Of a DNA stretch of 64,000 nt, positions 57,601 through 64,000 are shown piece after piece (positions within the stretch are counted from its first letter, which is position 1; each line of letters starts with the position of its first letter). Location: positions 26,288,001-26,352,000 of the forward strand of contig OU452201.1 in assembly GCA_911728435.2 (NCBI GenBank). Direction: 5' to 3'. Source of the DNA: Apoderus coryli (Eukaryota > Arthropoda > Insecta > Coleoptera > Attelabidae). Position numbers and translations under genes: made by a program. A model generated the notes under the pieces. The model made no database searches and was not told the DNA's origin. It saw only the letters and a list, made by a program, of their open reading frames with translations.

Positions 57601-58539
57601 TATTTTAATAGTAGCTATGAAATTAACCAATTTGAGAAAAAGGCCTATTGGTTTTTTTTCCACAATTTGGTATCAACTTCCGGTATATCCGGAAGTCGTA
57701 CAAATATGACAATATTATAGACTCATAGACTGGGTTGACCTGAGTATTCACTTAAATTCTCAAAATACTGGTCTGTTTACTTTTCCCAAGACTTCTAAGA
57801 TACCATCAACCAGCAATCACCCTGTATATGATATGGAGAGCTAAAAAAATGTTAGTAAGTAGGTAGTATAATCAATGTAATTCATGCATTATCGAAAATT
57901 GGCATTTACGTGGACACATTTAAGCAATGAAAACAAATATCAAATGAAAAAGAACACCATAGTCACGACTGTATATTTTTAATTCATTGATTTATCTGTT
58001 ACAGGAACTAAAACCTTCATCGGCTTAACTCAACTAACTAAAAGACTGATATTCAAACTGGTGGAAAATCTGGCTCTTGTTGTCTGAAATCGAACATTAT
58101 TTCGATGATGAGTAGAAATAAATCCCAAATAATAGCTATGAATGTGAAAGGTTTATTTCGAAAATACGAATTTAGCTTTTAGGTCTGTATATAACAACAT
58201 ATAATTCAGATATTTGTTTGTGCAATGTGCTTGGGTGTACTAGTATTTGATGTTGTTTTAAATTAACCGCATATGTTATAGATACAGGCATATGAATTTG
58301 AAATTCACTTATATTATTTAGTTATGTAGGTAAATTAACTTCTATTCATAATTTTATAGATATAGAAGGTTGTATTAAAAAAATGGTTGGGTCTCTGCCA
58401 CAGGGGTAGAAATATGAAAATAAATAAATAAATATTTATGAAATCTGTGTCTAATATTCAAACTGTCATTTTTAAAAATGAGATTTTTTTTTAATTTGTA
58501 TCTTTTTCATTGTTACTATAAATTAAGAATATATTTTTT
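57601..58539. other. Intron sequence, nothing recognised
   Basis: AT-rich; no domain or repeat supported. Confidence 0.35.
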
Positions 58540-60089
58540 CGGCAACCGTCCGGGATGTACCCACTTCCCGGACGCTTTTTCTTTGAGAAAGTAGCATTTC
58601 CCGGACTAGGACGGGAAGAATCACGTCGTTGTTGTCAATTCAAACAAATTGAATCCTTTCAATATTAGCAATAGCTCGAATTTTAATATAAATATTAATA
58701 TAAGTAAGAATTAAAATTTTTCTGTTAATATGTAGTATTTTCTGTTCTGTTTAATTCAAATAAGATTTAAAATGTATAATAAAGAAATGTGTCGTCTCAT
58801 TTATTTATTATTCTACACGGTTGCCAAAAAAAAATATTGTACGCAACACGCCCGAAAAACCTATTTTCCGGACTTGTACGTAAATTACTATTTTCGGCAA
58901 CCGTCCGGGATGTACCCACTTCCCGGGCGCTTTTTCTTTGAGAAAGTAGCATTTCCCGGACTAGAGCGGGCAGAATCATGTTATTGTAAACATGAAAATC
59001 TTGGTAGGTATGGTTTTGATAAATGCAGTTGATCATTACCATAGCAACGAAATAACGGCTGACAGTTCATATGAAATTAGTTGTCAAACGTTTACAAGTT
59101 TGCATGTTTTTTGATCGCAATTCGCAATAAAATATGAAAAGCAGCAGCGATAGTGACTTTGAAAATGTGCCATGGGAAATTTATAATATAGCAGCTGCTG
59201 CTAGAGCACAATTATTGTCTGAAAAATAAAAATCCAGGTACGAAAACGTTTATGATTTGTTCACAAAATGGATGGATACGAAGCATTGCAAAACTATTAC
59301 AGAGGATGTAATTTTGGCTTATTTGGCGTAAAAACTTGAAACTGTCAAATCCTCTACTCTGTGGAGCATCTAGGTACTTTATGTTGAAAAGTACCATTTT
59401 AGTGAGGAAAAATGTAAACATAGCCACTTTCCCAAAGGTTATCGCATTCCTAAAAAGAAAAATGTTGGTTACAAAGCCAAGAAATCAGAACTCTTCAGCA
59501 GTGAGCCGATCAAAAAATTCATTAGGGAAGCGGATAATGAAAGATATCTAATGCTGAAGGTGATTTTAACAAAATATTACGATTACGAGTAGGATATAAA
59601 AGTATCAACTTAATTTTCAGGTAGCAACAATTATTGGGTTAACCGGTGCGTGTAGACGAGAGGAACTAACAAAAATGTCAATTGATCTAATAAACGACAA
59701 GTAAAAAATGTTGCTTGTGAAAATACCGGACTCCAAGACACATATTGAGAGAACTTGTGTTGTAATTGGGCAAGAAAACCTGCTGTTGTATAGGCAACAT
59801 TTATCATTACGGCCATCCCATACCCCACATAACAGATTATTCGAGAACTACAAAAAAAAGGAAATTGTTCGATTCAGCCTGTTTTGGGAGTATCGGATAA
59901 AATTCGTAGAATTTTTACATTTACCTAATCCTAAAAATTACACAGGCCATAGCATTCGTCGAACTTCGGCACCGCTATTTGCTGATAATGGTGGAAACAT
60001 CACAAATTTGAAGAGAAAGGGTGGCTGGAAGTCTACCAATGTGGCTGAAGGATATATAGATAATTCACTTAGAAACAAAATTAAAATTG

Positions 60090-60435
60090 AGAGAGAGATG
60101 TTTTTGGCGACATCTAGCGTGAACATACAATATGCCGTGTGAAACACAGTTCACAAACGATGGCCGGACAAGAAGTAACAACTCCATTATATCCTATTGC
60201 CAACACTAGATGCGCCCGAATCCCCTAGCAGGGAGGCTTTATTTAAGAATTGCTTGTTACATAAAGCAACAAGACTTTAAGTTATGTTGGAAATTTGGGT
60301 CACACTGCCTGCCGATCACCACTGATGAGTCGTGGATCGACGAAACGGCCGTCTGGTGAAAGCATGGTAGTGTGAAACAAATTTCCAACATAACTTAAAG
60401 TCCTGTTGCTTTATGTAACAAGCAATTCTTAAATT
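60090..60435 (+). mobile_element. Hammerhead-ribozyme element, copy 2
   Basis: A 346-bp insert in the recombinase gene, flanked by TAAAATTG (60082-60089 and 60436-60443). Removing it joins NKIKI to ATTIQESS in frame. Its left part is a hairpin (GGCGACATCTAGCGTG and inverse near 60192-60210), with the middle inverted relative to copy 1. Its right part is a long hairpin: 60245-60320 pairs with 60354-60430, with the ribozyme at the tip. No protein is encoded. Confidence 0.8.
60311..60364 (+). ncRNA. Hammerhead ribozyme, type I, copy 2
   Basis: Stem I TCACCA (60316-60321) with TGGTGA (60354-60359), extended by some 65 further mostly paired bases on each side. Core CTGATGA (60322-60328), stem II GTCG/CGAC with loop TGGAT, GAAAC (60342-60346), stem III AC/GT with loop GGCC, triplet GTC ending at 60353. 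Fully canonical core. Predicted cleavage lies between 60353 and 60354. Confidence 0.9.
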
Positions 60436-60928
60436 TAAAATTGCCACGACCATTCAAGAATCATCAGATCAAAACAATCAATGTGAAACGGAAACTTTGC
60501 CTTCTTGTTCTGGCTTCAACAAAAGGAATTTAAATATACCAAGCATTTCAAACAAATTGAATCCCTTCAATATTAGCAATTGCTCGAATTTTAATATATA
60601 TATTAATATAAATAAGAATTAAAATGTTTCTGTTAATATGTAGTACTTTCTGTTCTCTTTAATTCAAATAAAATTTAAAATGTATAATAAAGAAATAAAT
60701 AAATGTGTCGTCTCATTTATTTATTATTCTACACTGTTGGCGAAAAAATATTGTACGCAACACGCCCGAAAAACCTATTTTCCAGACTTGTTACGTAAAT
60801 TACTATTTTTTTTATCAGTAAGTTGGTAAATTATTTTTGATAAGTGACATTTCTTTCCCCAGGTAAATAATATAATAATAAAAAAACACATAGGTGGGTA
60901 AATAATAGTTATTTATTATAGAAGGGAA

Positions 60929-61012
60929 AAAGTATCAGATTTTAGCTAGAGGTTGTGCGCCTCGCGTCGTAGACAAAAAAGTCGAGAGCTAAAATCTAAC
61001 ATTTTTCCCGTG
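60929..61012. repeat. Hairpin repeat before the second recombinase fragment
   Basis: GGGAAAAAGTATCAGATTTT with AGCT is mirrored by AGCTAAAATCTAACATTTTT with CCC, about 39 bp apart; the loop is GC-rich. Confidence 0.65.
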
Positions 61013-61179
61013 TATTTACTATTTTTTTAGTAATAAGTAGTAGTAATATTACAAATCAGAAACTTATCGAAGTAAAAGTTTTAAACCGACAGGCAGTTGT
61101 ACTTATACCGTCATTTGGTTTAAAAATTACGAACTTAGTGGTTGTTTAGTAGTTATTTTGAATAATATAAAGTTAAAAA

Positions 61180-61395
61180 ATGTCTGATTTCGAGTTTTCT
61201 CTGACTGCACCGGAGTTAGTAGAAGCAGCGAAAGTAGTGTCACAAAAATTATTGCCATCTAAATCGCGAAAAATTTACGAAACCGCGTATTCAACATTTA
61301 TGGAATGGAAGATGAAAAAGACATGCAGTTCTTTAGCGGAGACGGTGTTATTGGCGTATTGTCCACTTCAGGATTTATTAAAAATTATTATCTAA
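61180..61395 (+). pseudogene. Crypton-like recombinase, N-terminal fragment
   Basis: MSDFEFSLTAPELVEAAKVV, then SRKIYETAYSTFMEWKMKK and AETVLLAY match the N-terminal, core-binding part of the neighbouring recombinase (SRYENVYDLFTKWMDTK, DVILAY) but are clearly diverged. After AYCPLQ the similarity stops. A second lineage of the same element type, 3'-truncated. Confidence 0.6.
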
Positions 61396-61995
61396 TTTGA
61401 TAGATCTTTTTTCATTTTATCAATCTAATCATGGTTACAATATTCTGCCACCGTGTTTTACTGTCGGACACACATTCAATAATTAATTAATTCCACATTA
61501 AGTCTTCGCCATACCATATGATGTCCATCCGATTATATTTAGAAACTCTAATCCTTTTTTTTTTTTTTTGATTAATCATTAACCCAATACTTTTTCCAGT
61601 CACTCTAGTTATTTTTATTACTGCCGGTATCCTTTATCATACGTCATTATCAAAAAACGCTGCATTCACTGTACTGTCCTAGTGTGTAGTTTGGTGTTAT
61701 TTATTAACTAATACCTTTAATAGTGTTGTAATAAGTTTCTGTTTCTTAGGCTTCAACAGCACTCAACTTAGTTGAGAGGCCATAAATTAACGCCTTTTAG
61801 TTCTAATAATAATATTGTAGGAAATATAATATAGTCTTAGAACTAATAAATGTATTATTATTCAAATAAACATATTCGATATATACCTCGGTTGAGAAGA
61901 CCATTAGTGATAATATATAATAATGGATTACTTCTCTACCTAAGTAAGTATATAATGTACTATTAAATTTTAATTTGTTCTTAATTGTTCTGCAT
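61396..61995. other. Intron sequence, nothing recognised
   Basis: AT-rich with a T-run at 61557-61570; no coding evidence. Confidence 0.35.
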
Positions 61996-61999
61996 TCAA

Positions 62000-62300
62000 G
62001 ATCTAGAATTTTGAGCCAACCGAAACCCTTGGTTACCGTTCACAGCATTAAATAAAGAAGGCAGCACCAGCCCAATTCATCAGAGTGTTAGCTACCGTTC
62101 TCCTGGAATAAATTCTCGAAAGTCAGATGCACTTTTATGTTATTTGTAAATGAATGCCGCATCATTTCGTCATCTTGCTCACACGGTCTACAAAGATCTT
62201 CGTCACAGAATCTCATTTTATGCTTATGTTTGCTTAATAAGGAATCCATTTTACCACGTTTTCTATCCTCTAATAATTATTAATTTGAATTATTTTTTAT
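62000..62300 (-). pseudogene. Possible LINE C-terminal zinc-finger relic
   Basis: Minus strand near 62245-62140: SLLSKHKHKMRFCDEDLCRP, CEQDDEMMRH. This recalls the C-x2-C...E-x3-H tail after RNase H in I/R1-like LINEs (compare 11640-12050). Short and decayed. Confidence 0.35.
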
Positions 62301-63075
62301 ATTGGGATTTATAATATGAAATACAGTATATAAACAAGACAACATTACACTTAATTAAAAAGTGCTTGATAAAGTATTTTTGATAATTTAGAGTTTCACT
62401 TACATGAGCCCTACAACCCAAGATAAAAAGTAAATCAAATTAATAAGGAATGCCAAGTAAAATCCCCTACAATTAATCAGGGTTGAGATAGTTCAGCATC
62501 TTCCCAAGAAATTTGCAGCTTGTTCTGCCACCCTGTCTTGACCTAAAATTGGATAGGGTGATGTCTGAGTAGCAGGGACAAATTCTAATCTTGCAGTTGG
62601 CCTCTTATTTAGCCAATCTATCCGCCTATTATATTTCTTTCGCTATGTTCCTATAAGATGCACTCACTAGGCAGTTTTGGCATACCATGGCTGAACCAGC
62701 GATAAATTTTAGGTCGCTTTAAAGTCATTAATACTTCTTTACAAACTATGTAGATTGTGCTATTTATTGCTTACTTTTATGGACAAGCACAAGTCAGAAA
62801 GGAAACAAATTGATATACAGATAACCCCACACATCTAGATAGCTTTTAAAACATATTTTTTGACAGAAAAGTCTAAGCAAATAGCGCTTCTCTCGATCGA
62901 TCTACCATCAACTACTAAATCTAAGAAATAATAAATTGTGATAAGCTTTTACGCCATTAAAAAAACTTTGTAACTACTAAAAATCATAATAACAACAAAT
63001 AAAATTGAATAGCTATTGTGAAATCTTTAATTATTAGCTCTACTAGTACTACTTCTAGCATTTGACATTACTTAC
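62301..63075. other. Intron sequence downstream of exon A
   Basis: No gene or repeat supported. Confidence 0.35.
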
Positions 63076-63180
63076 GTTCAGGTGTACTGCTTTCAGTAGT
63101 ACTAGCGTAAGAAAAATTTGTGTAACGTGTTGGGTGTGAGTAATAATTTTGTTCATTTTCATCACTGTCGTGTCTGTCAA
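63076..63180 (-). CDS. Host adhesion gene, exon A (most upstream exon in window)
   Basis: Internal exon of 105 nt on the minus strand. A pyrimidine-rich acceptor ending in CAG precedes 63180 and a GTAAGT donor follows 63076. It enters and leaves in phase 1, as the next exon requires; the codon split across that junction becomes Gln. The peptide (DRHDSDENEQNYY, then a Ser/Thr-rich run ending SSTPE) is polar and acidic with no recognisable fold, so it is probably a linker before the following Ig domain. On its own this exon would not be convincing; phase agreement, both splice signals and the in-frame join to exon B support it. It could be alternatively spliced. The gene start lies beyond the right edge of the window. 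Confidence 0.6.
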
Positions 63181-64000
63181 CTGAAAATAAACAAACATCA
63201 AGTTTTTGGTGGTTTTTTTTTATGGAAGAAAAATAAACACAAAAATAATTTAATATTAACAAACGCACAACACGCAACAACATAATATAATAATCTAATA
63301 AAAAAAGGCAACAAATATGAACTTTAGCATACCTACAATGTCATGCAATATGTTTTAATGTTAATTACCTAAATAAACTCGTATATAACGGCGTAATTAT
63401 TTTTAATAGACGCATGGTAAATGAATAAAGATCCAACTTTGAACTATAAGGTAACACGGTGAAAAACTTGCAAAGATAGTGAGAGAACTTTAGAAGAAAG
63501 TTGACATCATACACGATTAAAGGCCTAAAGTATGTGGCTCACAGATTATCTCTATTGCTGACTTTACCTTGACCAAGACTAGTTGGAACTGTGATGCTTG
63601 TCATTTTATTCGATTTGAGATAGTTGGGGATTTTAACCTTTAACTAACTAACTTTAGCGGTTGAAAGCATTATTAGATATTGGATGAAATTGCTGGCTGC
63701 TTTTTTTCCTTTTTTGAAATAGATTGCACTCTTGTAACCTTCTATATTTATGCATCATGTTATATGAAAAAATTATTCGCTCATGTATAGAGGTGGTCCA
63801 GTTTCGAAAGCCGCAACTTTAGAGGAAGACATAGAACCACAAAATAATATCAGTTTGTAGTATAAACTATATTTTCATCTTGTATTTCTATTGAACTTTG
63901 TTACAATTTTTTTTTGCAGTTTTATCTGATGTAAGGTTTTTTATAAAATGGAAATTTTCCTTTGAAATATTTTTTTTTCTTGTCACATGCATATGCATTA
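63181..64000. other. Intron sequence upstream of exon A
   Basis: AT-rich; no earlier exon of the host gene is visible on the minus strand. Confidence 0.4.

Larger units (their letters stand above)
59134..60622 (+). pseudogene. Crypton-like tyrosine recombinase, interrupted
   Basis: ATG 59134 (MKSSSDSDFENVPWEIYN), then the core-binding part (SRYENVYDLFTKWMDTKHC, ITEDVILAYLA, KSSTLWSI). A probable 61-bp intron follows (59560-59620, AAG|GTGATT to TTTTCAG). The catalytic part has Arg in VATIIGLTGACRREELTKMS, His-x-x-Arg in YTGHSIRRTSAPLFADNGG, Trp in KRKGGWKSTNVAEGYIDNS and the Tyr in GYID. Stops at 59227, 59329 and 59701 and two frameshifts near 59370 and 59455 disable it. A 346-bp hammerhead element splits the end; beyond it the frame resumes as ATTIQESSDQNNQCETE and finishes NISNCSNFNIYININ at 60620-60622. 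Confidence 0.8.
58540..60808 (+). mobile_element. Tandem Crypton-like tyrosine recombinase units
   Basis: A leader block (CGGCAACCGTCCGGGATGTA, CCCACTTCCCGG) occurs at 58540-58625 and 58895-58980. A trailer block (end of the coding region plus 3' UTR, TGTATAATAAAG, CAACACGCCCGAAAAACC) occurs at 58640-58894 and 60547-60808. The order is leader-trailer-leader-gene-trailer, all plus strand: an internally deleted unit joined directly to a full-length unit. No terminal inverted repeats are seen. Cryptons move as circles with a tyrosine recombinase, which can produce such head-to-tail copies. Confidence 0.65.

Noticed and set aside
58540..58980. Leader repeats as long terminal repeats of an LTR retrotransposon
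   Set aside because: No primer-binding site, polypurine tract, gag or integrase is present, and the linked enzyme is a tyrosine recombinase.
1..64000. CRISPR arrays, operons, riboswitches
   Set aside because: The window is eukaryotic; repeats seen are transposons and microsatellites, without regular spacers.

Overview
This is animal, almost certainly insect, DNA: AT-rich, with GT-AG introns, many retrotransposons and cut-and-paste elements, and no bacterial gene structure. I could not fix the species; the repeat mix would suit a beetle or hemipteran with a large genome. The only recognisable cellular gene lies on the minus strand and runs through the whole window. Five exons (63076-63180, 49972-50097, 37392-37532, 8886-9076, 2556-2850) have matching splice phases (1/1, 1/1, 1/1, 1/0, 0/1). 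Joined, they read through one immunoglobulin domain, a second immunoglobulin domain and the start of a fibronectin type III domain, the plan of insect neural adhesion proteins of the Fas2/NCAM-like (fipi/CG33543-like) group. Both gene ends lie outside the window, so nearly everything else here is intron.

The introns are layered mobile DNA. From left to right: a decayed LINE (1-1625); a 347-bp element with a hammerhead ribozyme (3433-3779); a hammerhead inverted-repeat pair (4171-4850); RTE-type LINE pieces joined to a DUF4817 mariner-like transposase (6440-8745); an RNase H-type LINE tail (11560-12057); a fold-back element (14916-16640); a THAP fragment (17262-17850); a three-level nest of SINE-like repeat in pogo-like element in mariner-like element (20590-24070); three R4/Dong-type LINE pieces (24684-28747); a nearly complete LINE with PHD-type ORF1 (28748-32740); piggyBac deletion derivatives around a (TATAA)n array (35191-36836); inverted repeats with LINEs between their arms (37885-40865, 47090-49725); a SETMAR-type mariner relic (43690-44800); a nested palindrome with two more hammerhead-like motifs (50691-51604); a long LINE (51935-54344); and tandem Crypton-like tyrosine recombinase units (58540-60808), the second interrupted by a second copy of the hammerhead element.

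The most notable system is the ~346-bp hammerhead element. Copies at 3433-3779 and 60090-60435 each have apparent target-site duplications (14 and 8 bp). Each holds a ribozyme with the full conserved core, and stem II shows a compensatory base-pair change between copies. Removing the second copy restores the reading frame of the recombinase it interrupts. Also notable are a canonical -1 slippery heptamer, A AAA AAC, directly before the ORF1 stop of the complete LINE and leading into ORF2, and the microsatellite-linked cluster of R4/Dong-type fragments.
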